64,000 nucleotides of DNA from Alligator mississippiensis (GCF_030867095.1 NC_081829.1:89923261-89987260), one strand, 5' to 3'. Positions 33,406 to 45,449 are shown, counted from the first letter of the stretch. Notes: generated from the sequence alone by a model not told the origin. Made by a program: numbers and translations.

Positions 33406-33784
33406 AGTAAGACTTCATTTTAAGCTATTATGCAGTCACCTCTATATATACTACACAAACGCACATAAATCAAGACAAAAATAGTTTTGAAATCAAATTA
33501 ATGCTTGTTGTTTGATTTTGGTTTTGGGGGTTTTTTCTGTTTTGTTTTGTTTTTTTAAGAATATAACTTGTTTTTTTCTGGTTCCAATATGGCAAACCCC
33601 ATTGCCAAAAGGAGTACTTTCAAGGGTAAGGAGAGGGACTTCCAGAAAAAAGGTCAGGAGTTAGGGGGCAGGACTTCTGATTCCAAGATAGCAACCAGGG
33701 GGCAGGACACCTGTCAAGGGCGGCCCTCAACAGCTTGCCAAAACTTGTAAGTGGCCCTCCAGCTGAAATAATTGCCCACCCCTG

Positions 33785-35459
33785 CAGTAGAAACTTAGGC
33801 CCAGTGTAGAGAATTCCCGATTTTGTGTATTTTATATCTTCCTTCCATTTCCTTAGTGTTGAAATTGTTCCTTTTTATTTATCCTTGGAATCTCTGAAGG
33901 ATCTATAGTTTTTTTTTCTCTCTTTCCATCAACTCCAAATTTGATCCAGTTCAGCAAAGAACTTAATTGATTAAGTAACTGAATAGTCTTGCCAGGTAGT
34001 CTTATTGAGCATTTTTACATGTGCTTGGTGATGTGGAGCCAGGTGCTTTAATTAGTGAGTCACACTAATTAGAAGCGCCTGTGTGTCGCATGTATTAGCA
34101 TCCTTGCGTGTACCTGCATTGAAAAAATGTTGGCGGCGCACTTTGAATTAAAGCTTATCAAACACGTTTTGTTTCAAAGTGCTGTGCTGCCATTTTTTTA
34201 GTGTGGGGACACATGGGAATGCTGAAATATGTGATGCAGAAGGCTGCCAGAGCACTTCAGTTTCCATGCTCCAGCAAAGTCAATCAATTGTCAATTAATT
34301 GAGTCTGCTCTGATGTGCTGGATTTCCAATGCAACGGAGTAGGCTCCTCGCCCATGTATGGGAGTCCATTGGTAGGGACCTACCTAATTTGTGGTGGAGA
34401 ATACGGGGTGCAACAGCCATTCCACAGGCAGAGCAGAGCAGACCCTTCCCCCCACACCTCTAGTCAAAGGGCCCCAGTGGCCCTGCTCCTTGCTGCTGAT
34501 TGGCTGTGAGAGCTGCTTGTCATGTGGCCCTGCCCCTCACCACTGATTGGAGAGTGGTGGGGCCATGTGACAGGCATCCCTCACAGCCATGCAACCTTGT
34601 TGAGTGGCGCACAGCAGATTGGGGAGGTGACGGGTAGTTCAGTGGCAGATAGGGTAAGGAGCAGAAAGCAGAGCAGCAGACTAGGCAGCAAATGAAGAAA
34701 GAGAGCAAGCACAAGAAAACTTTACAACTGGTGTTTAGAACACATTATTTTTAACGGGTAGTGAGAAGAAGAAGATTTTATCCAGATTAACAAGAACTCA
34801 AGAGCCAAGTGCTTAGTAGTAGAGTAGGTGGCTGCCCTTCAGTAGGTTTGGGTTGGGAAGCTATTCTGAACTATCACTTTGTACAGTTGGGCGTAGGCTG
34901 TTGTAGAGGTTGAATAATTATGTTTTCAAAATCTAAATGCAAATATATCCTTTAAGTGCCTCCTGCTGGCAGCCTAGGTGCCTCCCTTCCCATTATCTTT
35001 CCTTGTAATGAGAGGAATGTGATGAAAGTGGGCACACAGAAAGTGGTACATTCAGAATTACTATGCACATTTAATAATTTAGAGCACTACTGTATCTCTG
35101 CTGATTTGTGCATCATTCAGAGATGATAAAGGAACAACCTAGGTTCCAGTTGAAAATATGAGTGGGATCACTGCCAAGCCCCAAATTATTATTTTTGAAA
35201 ACAGCAAGCTTTAATGATCAGGAAAAGAAGCAAGGAACAAAACCCTTACTTTAACATCAAGAAATAGTCTAACTGATAGCAGAACAACAGATGCTTAGCA
35301 AACTTCAAATAAAGTATTGCAGAGGCCGGTTTTGGTGATATTCCAGTCAGTCTTGCAACATCCAATTTATTTGCCTGAAGAGTTTTTTTGTGATAATTTC
35401 TGGGGGGGAAAAAAATTGATTAAAATTGTAGAAAATGAGACTTCACAATAGCCTAATAA
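33785..35459. other. Mostly unassigned, with a possible decayed hAT fragment
   Basis: Near 34368-34420, CCATTGGTAGGGACCTACCT followed by AATTTGTGGTGG resembles the end of another hAT family. Sequence up to about 34730 includes a duplicated GCTGATTGG/ACTGATTGG and ATGTGGCCCTGCCCCTCACC context. At 34010-34220, ACATGTGC and GGGGACACATGG suggest a small TIR element. None has confirmed ends. Confidence 0.35.
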
Positions 35460-35690
35460 CACTATGCAGTAGCATGGAGGGCAAAACCCCTGCTAATACA
35501 CTACTGTGCAGTGGTTTTAGGCTACAGCACAGTTAACATCACTAAAAGGCCATGTGCCGGTGCTACTGCGCAGTAGCGCCAGGTACTGTGCACTGATTTA
35601 GTACTTGGTTATGCAAATACTAAACTTATGCAAAGTAACTACGGCGCATTAATGAGCATGTAGACACACCCACTGTGTTCTTTACTAATA
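35460..35690. mobile_element. Hairpin-forming short repeat (GCAGTAGC-type MITE)
   Basis: TACTGCGCAGTAGCG (35564-35578), a near-palindrome, with GCGCATTAATGAGCATGTAG and ACACACCCAC at the right end. It is related to 880-1065. Ends are approximate and no target duplication was identified. Confidence 0.5.
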
Positions 35691-36505
35691 ACTTTTCAAA
35701 CATCAAAAACCAGTGTTTACAGTCTGCTCCCTATTTCCTAAACTGAATACACGAGAGTGACTTCTTTAGCAATGGTTCACATTGTGCCTACCCCTTCCTT
35801 CCCCCTCATGAATCCAAGATGTGCTAAGAATCTTCTCCCTGTAGCTTAAAATCCAGCACAATGTTTTCTGCTTCCCTTTCTGCTCCTAACAATGTGGGGA
35901 TTAATACTGACAGCAAAGCAAGAAACCAGATAAAGATTTGAATAGAGCATGGACATGGCTACAGCTTTCTGCACAGACGTCCGCTGTGTTAGGCTGGGCT
36001 GTGGCTGTGGCGATATGCTCTGCATGCTAGAAGTGATACAGTAGATCTTGTCTCTACTTGGACCCTCTCAGTGCTGCTGAAAGCAATGTGCCTGCTCGGG
36101 CACACTCCTTCCAGGAGCTGCTGTCCCTGCACAGCTCCAGCTGCCCTACCCATAAGACAGACAGTGTTGCTTCTTCACTCTTTTATTTAAAAAAAATATA
36201 TTTAAAAAAAACATATCATGTACCAGGAGACCAAATGAAAATGAGTTTGTTTACAAATTGTATCATAAACCATTCTGTACATAATGAAGTGTATAATGTT
36301 CCCAAACCTTCCCAAATCAGCTTTTAAGATCATAATAGCAGCATTGCTATGCTTAAAGTTGTTTCAGCATTTCTATTAAGTATCTCATTTCAGGAGTTTA
36401 ATCTCACTCTGTGACTTATACAGCCTGGGTAATTGTAGTATATGAGCATCTTCTTATTATTCCAGGCATAGCTTGGAAGCATATGTTTTTGTTCTGTAAT
36501 TCTAT
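35691..36505. other. Unassigned non-coding DNA
   Basis: No repeat or exon was recognised. The 89-codon plus frame at 36058-36327 is without domains. Confidence 0.45.
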
Positions 36506-36892
36506 GGGTGCGGGCACATGGCACATTTACACAAGCATAAGTGACACTGGTGTCTGGGGCGGATAGATGATCAGCTCTCCAGAAGGAGCTGCCCCCAGGA
36601 GGCACTGTTACAGTGTCTCATCGCTGGGTGGTGAAAGAGCTGGTAGGAATAGCCTGTCAACATTGAGCAAAGAGTTGCCCTGAGGCTGTCATTGAGTAGT
36701 GCTGTGGACAAGCGATCCATATGCTAGTATAACACAACACTGGTGTACACTACAGTGACTCCTGACTTTTCTAATGGGTAACTTCACTTGGAGTGCAGTG
36801 ACTTACACTGGTGTAGAGCTGTTGTCATGCCTGCCTCACATTTGCACTGATGTAAAGGCAATTATACTGGTATAAATGTGTCACGTGTCCCC
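36506..36892. mobile_element. Short TIR element (GGGGACACGTGACACATT type)
   Basis: The left end GGGTGCGGGCACATGGCACA, TTTACACAA and the inverted right end GGGGACACGTGACACATTTA, TACCAGTAT are related inverted repeats about 385 bp apart. No clear target duplication. Probably a MITE. Confidence 0.55.
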
Positions 36893-37231
36893 AAAGTATC
36901 AAATAAATAGAAATATTTATGTTGAGGAGGTTTATCTTAATAGCACACGCTCAGTTAATGGATGAGGTACAAGAAGGTCCCAGTCCCTCCAATGTAACTG
37001 CTTATCTTAACGATTCTTACTCACTCTGAAGATCAATGTGCAAAATCCATAAAAGCCATATCCTGTCCCTAGTGACAGCTTTATCCCCAGTGGAACCGAC
37101 ACCCTCAGTCAGACCAAGGACTCTAAAACACATCTTTAAAAACCCTTCATGACTAAAAATGAGATCCCAAAGTATTTATCTGATTTTTTTTTTTTTAAAT
37201 CTACTTTCTTTATTCAATAAAACCTTAACAC

Positions 37232-37484
37232 GCATGTTTTTAGACTCCAGGCACCCTTTGGAAACTGCCAGCTCTCCATTCTCTCACTCGTTATTTGACT
37301 ACAGAAAAGCAATAGAGCAATTTTTCTGTTGCAAAGAACTCGGAAAGATCACAACCAGTCAGGACGTTTTTAACACTGTGGATCCCTATGCAAATCCTGT
37401 TTTCACACCTAACAGCGCTAACATTGCGTGGCACCCCACGGCAGCCTGGAAAGGATCTCGAGGCATCCTGGTTGAGAATCACTG
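37232..37484 (+). mobile_element. hAT MITE family 1, copy 2, about 253 bp
   Basis: GCATGTTTTTAGACTCCAGG at the left and TCCTGGTTGAGAATCACTG at the right are hAT/Charlie-like ends. Interior phrases AGCAATAGAGCAATTTTTCT and GTTGCAAAGAACTCGGAAAG match copies 1 and 3. Flanks CTTAACAC (37224-37231) and CTGAACAT (37485-37492) agree at 6 of 8. Confidence 0.8.
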
Positions 37485-38093
37485 CTGAACATTTAAAGTG
37501 ATCAATATTCATGAAGAACAGAATTATATTTAATAAATAAAAACTGCCAACCAAAAAAAGTGGAAGCTGGGGTTGACATTTAGAAGAAACCTGGCAGGCT
37601 TATCCAGTTAATTTCCATAAAGAGCCCCGTGAGTGTAGAATATACAATATTCGCATTTGAATGGTACCAGTGTGGCCCCATTCTGCATCTTCTCATTTTT
37701 GAATAACTAAAGGTTGGCCTATAGGATTAATTTAGCTGCTGGCTGCATAATCTATGCAGCATTCAAGAGGGTAATATTGAATGTAATCCTATAAATAAAT
37801 CCCTGTATTTTGTGCTGAAAATTTATTTCTAAACATTAATGCCTTTCCCTTAGTAGAAAGTGTCAGTCCAGGATGTTTGCAAATGATGATCCTATACCAA
37901 ACGGGAATAAGGAGTACTTCCTCCTACTAGGGGTTATATACACAATATATGATATTTCTGGCTGCGTACAGGTTTATACAAGTGCAAGTGTTTATACAAA
38001 AACACTGTCTTTTTTTAATAGAAAATCTCTTCCAAACTAAATTCACAGAACATTTGTTAAATGCTTAGTAAAAAGGAAAAAAGGGAGGCGTAC

Positions 38094-38181
38094 CATCTGG
38101 AGAAGCTCAATTTCTGTTCGAAGAGCTTCACAAACATTTTCCAAGTCATCGTCTTTGTACATTTCTAATTCTTTCTTAAGC
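38094..38181 (-). CDS. Exon 3 of an unidentified coiled-coil protein gene (internal exon)
   Basis: On the minus strand an 88-bp exon is bordered by TTGAAACAG at the 5' side and GTACGCCTCCC at the 3' side. It begins with one base that completes an Arg codon left by exon 2 (phase 2) and then gives 29 codons: [16 protein letters not shown], then [13 protein letters not shown]. It ends in phase 0. The sequence is charged with regularly spaced Leu, as in coiled coils. The acceptor's pyrimidine tract is weak. I do not recognise the protein. The intron before it is about 22.3 kb. No further downstream exon was found in the remaining 38 kb. Confidence 0.75.
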
Positions 38182-39557
38182 CTGTTTCAAGTAAAACAAA
38201 GCTGTCATAGCAGGGCACTGTCAGTTGTATTATCCTTTCATTCAGATTTGGCCTCTGTCCTGCAGTTTGATAAATGAGGGCAGTTGCGTGATCAGGACTT
38301 AAGTTGCAAGTTTTGCAGTTCTGATAGAGCCACGCGTTCAACACCGCGTCCCCCCTCGTGGAGTTTATTCATCCCTTGCAGTTGTGGTAGCGATAAAGAG
38401 AACTTTAGAAAATGACAGGCTCAGGGTTGGAGGAAAATATATCTAGAATAAGTGCTGTAATAGACTAATGTGAATTATAGGCCTATAACTCTTCTCTTTC
38501 TCACTTGTGGTGATATAAACCGTGGGAGAATTATAGCCACATAATTCAAAATTTGCCTTTATTTTAATACATGGATTTGAATCATTGATCCATGTCCTCC
38601 ATAGACTCCTTTTAGTTTTGCCTTCACAGTTGTTGGTGCTCTTTTTCTCACTGCGGTTCTCCTTTCTTCCTGTTCCTGCTCCCTCCCCCCTCCCCTTACG
38701 AATAGCAGTAATCTAAGTGAGGGGCATTCAAGCTTCTTTGCAGCACGGGCCAATTTTCATATACTGATCCTTCATAATGTGTCCTCTCCCATTTAGCAAG
38801 GTGGGAGAGTAAACATTGTGGCCACATTTTCTTCCATTTAAGATCACACGGTATTCCCAAGAAACATTAATAGCATTTTAAAGTATCTTTAAATAAAAAA
38901 GCAAGCAAACATGTAGCTATTTTTCATATGTGTAAGGAAATAGAGGCGGCACCCCTCTCTGACTCTCTCTCTGCCAATGGACCAGTTATAAGCACTCTGC
39001 AGAGCAAGTGTGGCTACTAATTTAAATTGCCTTTACACTGAGAAAAAGGAAGGAAGAGACTTAGGTGTTCACAATGACTTGAGAGTGCTGATCTTACACA
39101 AAATAGGAGTGATCCCACAGATCAGTTACTAAGAAGCAAACAACAGGAAGCCCGATAGACAGAGCTTGTGACTGATTTAATCCTTGGCAAGGAAGCAGTT
39201 AATCGAGCAGCTTCTTGTCAAACACGGTTCTGAGTTGGTGCAGATCCCGAAACACAGGAAATGTCAGCTCCAAATATTATTATAGAATGGCTAGAAACGT
39301 TCAGCGAGATTGATTTCTCTAATACTGTCTCCAAACCTGGACTCGAGGTTCAAGGCAGAACAACAGATGGGCTGTTCATTAGTGACCTGGAATCTGGGCA
39401 GCCCTCAGAGAAGCAAAGAGAAATTTTGGGAGAATAGGCCTCTCTATAGAAAATAGATTCCAAAGGGGTATCTGTGGTTGGGAAACATGCAAGTCATTAG
39501 TCCTGCTAAAACTACCAGTCCAAACTATCATGCATCACCTGTCATATTTGTTTAGGT
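38182..39557 (-). other. Intron sequence, nothing assigned
   Basis: Part of the large intron between exons 2 and 3. Domain-free frames only; no repeat family recognised. Confidence 0.5.
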
Positions 39558-39818
39558 CAGGGGTGCCAAACACACCTGGTCTACCTGGGCTGCATCTGGA
39601 CTGGGGGCACTTCTTGGGAGCTAGATCTAGACCTGGTGTTAGGGAGCTGTAGTAGTTAATGTAGCTGCTGGTTGCTTGCTGCCACTGATGTGCATCCCCC
39701 AACGTGGCTCTATACCTTGGATTTCAGTGGTGGGTCCCACCTCTGAATTCCTGACCCCTCCAAGGAGCCTTGTGGGCCAGGTGACACAGATCCACAGGTC
39801 ATGTGTTTGACATCCCTG
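39558..39818. mobile_element. Short hAT element, 261 bp
   Basis: The left end CAGGGGTGCCAAACACACCT and the inverted right end CAGGGATGTCAAACACATGA are strong terminal repeats. Flanks are GTTTAGGT (39550-39557) and GCTTACGT (39819-39826), 6 of 8 matching. No coding. Confidence 0.88.
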
Positions 39819-40239
39819 GCTTACGTAGATGCTTACTAGGCTAAGAAAAAATTAACTTGAGAATGTTTAGTGGCCTGAAGTATGCAAGGCAATCAAATTG
39901 TACCATGATCCCTGTCATGGCTGCCAGCAGGTAGACAAGCAGAAGTGAAGTGCAAATCTGGTGTAAGTCCATTCCCTACAATCCAATTGCAAAAGCTCAC
40001 TATAGATATTCTAGACGAAGGCTTTCCAAATTCTTATCCAGGAGCTAAAATTTCTATTCACATCTTTCTCATGGGTTGCATTTTGCATACATGGATAAAA
40101 TGGAAATAATTGGTTCTTTATTTAGAAAAAAATTAATAGAAAAATGTAGCATATGTTTAAAAAAAAAATCTTTGTATTGAAAGCAACTGAAATGTAGGCC
40201 TGCAAGTAAAATATTAAAACATGATAAATTAACAACTTT

Positions 40240-42100
40240 TCAACATGAAAATTGCAGATGATGCATCCATCACCTTCACAAGAGAATCAGTATCAACTGA
40301 CTCCTCAGTGAAGGGCTGTCGAAGAGAGTGAGTGAGGGACTCATCTCTGAATGAACATGGATATCAGGATTTTATAAACTTCACTGTAGAAAAGGCCCTT
40401 TCATATAGGTACGTGCTGCCAAACACTTACACAATCTTTTAACCAAGGTCCCTTAAATGTGGAAAGCAGTTCTCTGCTACAAGTTAAAAGAAGTCCTCCC
40501 CTATTTCTTTCCTACTAGCTAGGAATGGGTTGGCTTGTAGATCACACATCTCAAGTTGTATGTTGGAAAATGAGTTTTCAGCTGCAGCTCTGAGTGGGTT
40601 GTTGAAAAGCATCCGTTATCTTTTCAGTAACTAAAATTTGGTAAAGTAGTTGGGAAGGAATTTGACTGTGTTTTCCACATTAGAAGAGAATTCTGAAAAG
40701 TTTATACCTTGAACATTTTCTGTTTCTTTCTCCAACTCTGCAAGATGGGAAATGTATAATATTACTCTTTTCTTGCCTAATAAAAGAACTTTTGGACCAA
40801 CAAGATTGACATCTAATAAAAGATACCACTACGAGTCCTGATTGCCTTTTCCTCTAGACCAATACGACTACAACCTGGATACCTGACCCTCTTTTCAAGA
40901 GCATCTTGGAACAGCTTAAGCTTGCTATGAAACCAGTTCATGCATCCAGTGAGGTCTGATATTGTCTGATTCTTAGTCTGCAATTTTGTGTTTAGTTCGC
41001 GTGAGTGAGTGGTAGTATTTGTCAAGAAGGCTAATTTGGATAGAAACTCTGGGGACAACTTCTCTTTTCATGCTCTGCAGTGTCAGCTTTCACTTATCCT
41101 TTTAGGAACATCAGAATTTCTTTTTTGGGAGCAAAAAACTTGGAAAACCTTATCAGCATGTAGCTAATCAATGTATGACTGAAGAGGCAAATCGCCATAT
41201 ACAGAATGCATTTCTTCCAAAAATGAGCAGAATTTTCTGTGTAACAAAGCTTATTCCCACTATGAATGAGATTGAAAGTGGTTGTGAAGGTTGCCAAAGC
41301 CTCAGCTTGTTTCACCGATTTCCCACACCAAAGGTTCTTGGTGATTTACACAGTGAATCATGGGGCAAGTGATGTGCCAGGCTTTTTCAGAAGATTTGAT
41401 AATCCAACAGACTATGGCCCTAACATTGTCCATGGCATTTGTCAAAACCTCTGTGCTCCCTCTTTTTTGAAGAGCTTCTATTCTGTTCGTAGTAATGTAT
41501 AAAAAAATCAGAGATAGCAATTCCTCTTTTACTGTGAAATCTTCTAGAGTTCTGATAAATATGAGGAGCTGACTAATATCAGTTTGGTCAATGCTTTTGT
41601 TTAACGATCACAAAAAATAGCAGCACCGTTTTGACACCGTGCAATAACTTTTCTTATTACCGCTTGCTCATATCTTCAGTTCTCCTGGTTACTCGCTGAT
41701 GGGAGTGTGTGAAACCGTTTTAAAGATTTTTCACTGTCTTCTCATCACAAAATGCCTTGGCTATTGCAGTTGTGCATTTTCATATTGGACACTTGTCACT
41801 GTGTGGTTGCGTTGCTTTGGCTAACTGCAAAGTCACTCCATGAGAAGCGGCAACACCTTGATAATTATTCCTTTTTACATGCAGTACAGAGTCCAGTTTG
41901 TGGTTTACATTTTCTTTTCAGGTCTTTCCCCACTTCCCAGTGTTCTTAAAAACTTCTATTTTTATTCTCCCTTCTTTGATGCACTCTTCACCATTGTTAC
42001 TAACCCTCCCAATAGAAACAAAAAAAAACTTGGAAAAAGGTTTTTTTGAGTCCTCACTACCATGTTTTGTGCTTTGAAGTGCATGGTAGATTATCAAAAG
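40240..42100 (-). pseudogene. Broken hAT transposase copy (GTF2IRD2/ZBED-like class)
   Basis: Minus-strand blocks in several frames follow the order of a hAT transposase. Around 41340 is PMIHCVNHQEPLVWEIGE, the conserved HCxxHR-like segment; at 41094-41315 is SKFFAPKKEILMFLKG; at about 40930-41050 is SPEFLSKLAFLTNTTTH and ELNTKLQTKNQTISDL. At about 40370-40420 is a decayed FGSTYLYERAFSTVKFIKS, the C-terminal dimerisation region. The same layout occurs in transposase-derived vertebrate proteins such as GTF2IRD2. A Penelope tail sits at 40775-40890. Stops and shifts throughout mean no product. The N-terminal zinc finger was not found and the outer limits are approximate. Confidence 0.8.
40775..40890 (+). 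mobile_element. Penelope-like 3' tail inside the hAT transposase copy
   Basis: TCTAATAAAAGATACCACTA, CGAGTCCTGATTGCC and AGACCAATACGACTACAACC resemble the terminal part of Penelope-like elements, including the AGACTAACACGGCTAC-like end. Transposase text lies on both sides, so the tail is nested. Confidence 0.6.
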
Positions 42101-42708
42101 CATGGAACATGTGCTAACGTGACCGTTATGGGTATTAGGGGAAATAAGGAAATTAACCCCAGTTTATAGGTGACATTTCTTTAGGCCAGCCTAACATGGG
42201 CAGAGCATCTCTTTCACAGAGTAGTAGTGCTCACCATAGAAATGGCTTTGGTAAAAATGAAAGAAAAGCAATGAGAAGCTAATGTAGTAAAAATAACTTA
42301 TCTGGGGCACAGAATGGTTAGATTTGTCCTAGCCTAAGACAGAGACTAAAGATTGTTTATGTCTATTCATGTTGCCAGTGGAGACAAATCTCAGAAATGG
42401 GAGAAATTGGAGCCATATATGGAATGAAAGGATATACTCTGTTTAGAGGAAGATGGAAAAGTCATCTGTTCACAGAAACATTTCCCTCTGTGAACGCACT
42501 ATATACCTGTGATATGACAAATGGGAGCTTTAAATTATGCTCTAAGACACAATGTGCATGGTGCTGTAATAAAATATAACATGCTGGTTCACAGACTCTT
42601 TTCATGGAACAGAGGAAATAATTTCTAAGTCTAAAATCAGATTCATATCTTAGTTACTCTGATTTAAATCAGAATAACTTGTTTTGGCTCTTAATTCCTT
42701 ACTCTGTG

Positions 42709-43190
42709 GGTGTATCTACACATGCAATTAATGTGAAACAATAATCTCTGAAGCAGTTTGAGCCAGAGTAAACTGCTTCTGGGTGCAATGTGTACATGTG
42801 TGCCTGGGGCAGCAGCAACTTAAGCTGGGGTGGAGCAAGCCTGGGCTGAAAGGGGAGGTCAGCCCTGGGCTCTGAGTGGCAGCGTCAGGCAGTGGAGTGG
42901 CTGGCTGGGACACTGTGTCACAAGTAAGGAGCCTTGGGGCTATGCAGGAGTCTGGCCTCCTGTTGCTTGGGCTGCCCAGGCATAATTTGCACTCGCAGTC
43001 AGCAACTACGCGTGCATTTCAGTGCAGTAAATTATTCCACCATAAGATAGTACCATCCCTGACAGTACTATCTTACTGTGGAGTTAATTGGTTTCCTGCA
43101 CCCTAATGCTAGCACACATGTAGATGGTGATGCTTTACTGTAGAGCTAAGTAGTCTACTCCACAGTAAAGCTCATGTGCGTTTATTTTCT
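42709..43190. mobile_element. Composite hairpin element (GGGTGTATCTACACATG type)
   Basis: It starts GGGTGTATCTACACATGCAA. Internal hairpins include GAAGCAGTTTGAGCCAGAGT facing AAACTGCTTC, GATAGTACCATCC facing AGTACTATC, and GCTTTACTGTAGAGCTAAGT facing TCCACAGTAAAGC at 43133-43172. The last hairpin is related to the element at 53718. Probable non-autonomous DNA transposons; ends not proven. Confidence 0.5.
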
Positions 43191-44699
43191 ATGATAGCTT
43201 GATGTTAAAAGCATAATTTATTTAGGAAAAGCAAAAACACTACTTTAGTAAATTTAGTTTCAGAAAAGGTGTGGCCTGTTACTTTTAAAGTGATCTGTGT
43301 GTATGTTGACTTTCTAAGGCTGCCATGGGCATGATTCCTATGTGAGGTGCCAGAAAGGGAGGTTGGCATACTGTAGGCAAAATACTCTGGAGGGAATCAG
43401 CACCTTCATTAATATTTGCTTGTCTACCTCTCAGGTTTCTTATGAGAGAGAACTACAATCCGTGAAGTGCTTTGAAACTGTAAGGTACTAACCGAGAAAT
43501 TATTATTCATATATTTTATTTAAAACGTTTTAGAAAAACTTTTGCGCTGCAGGGTAGAGACAGTATCCCTTATAGATACTTTTCCTTTATAGGGGACAGC
43601 AGCAAAAGTAATTCTCATTCAAATGTAGAGATGAATTTTTGCATTAATCAATTGATTCTACTTTCAAGTCTTTCCCCTTTCTTATTTGGAAGCTGAGTAA
43701 TTACAGTATGTGCCAGGAATATTATACTCACAAAACAGGGGACGTCTGTTAAGATACAGGCAACAGAATCAATGCTGTGGAGACGCCTGAGTTACTGAAT
43801 AAATGATGAAGTTTTACCAGAAAGAGTGCAGAGACAAAAGAAACATTCAAAATAATGCATAACCTGGAAGTAGATTTAGCTTTCCCTTTTTAGTAGTAAG
43901 ATAAGGAAGACATTCATATAGTCTTCCTTTCACTACCAAATTAGACGTGCAAACCAGTTATCTATGGAAATACATTGTCTAGACAGAACAGATAGATAGT
44001 TTCTCAGTTACTTGTAGGACAGGAATGAGATGCATCTCTCACAAGAACAGAGATTAATAGGGCATTTCTCCTTTCCCCCTGATAATAACAAGATTAAAAT
44101 TGTTCCAAAAAGTCTGAAAACAAAATCATATTAAATTTAGATCATTCAATCCCTCATTGCGACTTCAGTCTTAGCATTTTTTGTCTTTTCAAAGACTTTG
44201 AAGGGTTCATAAACCCAACAGTATCTTTAAAGAAATGAGATTAGTACTGCTATAGACTCTCTCAGGTAATATTCCATTTACTTATTAAAACCACTGGCTT
44301 TATTACTACCTCATTTGCCTTTCAAATGATCAATACCCATATAAAACTTTCTTCCCTTCTCTTCATTTATGGCTTTTTTTTATATGTAAACTTGTGTAAG
44401 CTAAACACAAAACAGGTTAGCACTTAATCATGTAAGCTTTACTCCGGCTGAGTAATAAAAGCCCAATGCAAACCAGTTAGAGCCCAGGAGAGTTGAATTT
44501 AGTCCTACGTGAGTAGCTTCACTGTTTTCAGGGTGGTTAGTCGCTAAGGATCTTGTTACACCTTACAGTGAATGCTGCACAAATGTTAACAGGCTTAGTG
44601 TTGGTCAGCTTAGTGGAGCAGTTGTGCCTTAAGGTGAAAAACTATCTCCGACTGTGTGTCACCTGCACAGCTGTGACTTGCCAATAGGGTCTTAGTGAG
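43191..44699 (-). other. Intron sequence, nothing assigned
   Basis: AT-rich, no recognisable repeat or exon. A minus-strand GTGAGTATAAT donor-like string near 43728 has no convincing coding block beside it. Confidence 0.45.
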
Positions 44700-45060
44700 C
44701 AGAGGTAGGACTGGCTTGCTGCTCCTGCTGGGCAAAGCAAGTACCACAGACCTGGAGCGCCCAGTGGCCATCGTGCTCCCACCACCACTTGGACCAGCTC
44801 TGCTCCCGCCGAGCAGAGCAAGCCAGCCTTAGTGATAACAGGAGGCACCGCGCCACCCTCCTCCATAGCTGCTCAGACCAGCTCTGCTTCTGCTGGGTAG
44901 AGCAAGCTGGTTCAAGCAGCAGTTGGGAGGTGGTGCCTCCCATTGCCACTTGGACTGGATTTGCTCCCTTCGGACAGAGCAAGCTAGTTTGAAGGGTAGC
45001 AGGAGGCAGTTGCTCTGCGTGGGAGCAGAGTTGGTCTGAGCAGTAGTGGGAGGCACTGCA
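44700..45060. repeat. Degenerate minisatellite, period about 80 bp
   Basis: GGACCAGCTCTGCTCCCGCC, AGACCAGCTCTGCTTCTGCT and GGACTGGATTTGCTCCCTTC, each followed by AGAGCAAGC, start at about 44790, 44876 and 44953. Each unit continues through a GGGAGGCxxx stretch. Long frames on both strands here (up to 176 codons on minus) come from the repeat and are not genes. Confidence 0.75.
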
Positions 45061-45449
45061 ACCACTGGGTGCTCTGGGGCTGCAACACTTGTTCCGTCCA
45101 ATATGCAGGCAAGGCCCCACTGCCCCCCAGTGTCCCCACTTGCCCTGACTCAGGAGGGGCCACTGCATCCCAGGATGCTGGAGGACTTCCAGTTGGGCAG
45201 AACAGCTGTGGAGAGTGGCCACACCTTAATGGGACAAGAGTAAAATTAGGTGGATTAGAGATGATCCTGACCTGGAATGGTGGAATTTAAAGCCCAATAA
45301 CGAGTGCTTTAAGCCACCTAAAATGTTTTGGCTTGCACCAATCCAGGGGCTAAGAGCTCCAGAAGTCACCTAAAATGACTGTGTAACAAAGCTGTAAGAA
45401 ACCTACTCAGAAATAAGCATGAATAAGAGTGGCAGAATCTAGGCATAAT

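Larger units (their letters stand above)
32004..33784. mobile_element. hAT element (CAGGGGTGGGCAA TIR), 1781 bp, GC-rich interior
   Basis: The left end is CATGGGTGGGCAAAATACAG. The right end, inverted, is CAGGGGTGGGCAATTATTTC, forming hAT terminal repeats. CAATAGAA (31996-32003) and CAGTAGAA (33785-33792) give a 7-of-8 target duplication. The interior is GC-rich from 32120 to about 33060, then C/A-rich to 33400. It contains long overlapping frames on both strands (up to 323 codons on minus at 32308-33279), but none has a transposase motif and their content is low-complexity Pro/Ser/Ala or Gly. It is non-autonomous. Confidence 0.92.

Noticed and set aside
35304..35374. Possible minus-strand exon (CTCTTCAG acceptor, phase 0, ANKLDVARLTGISPKP)
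   Set aside because: The phase would fit after exon 3, but the donor (GTTTGC) is weak, the block is short and the residues do not continue the coiled-coil pattern. Could be revived by a protein match or RNA-seq.
44692..45222. 176-codon minus frame
   Set aside because: Generated by the 80-bp tandem repeat; content repeats with the unit.
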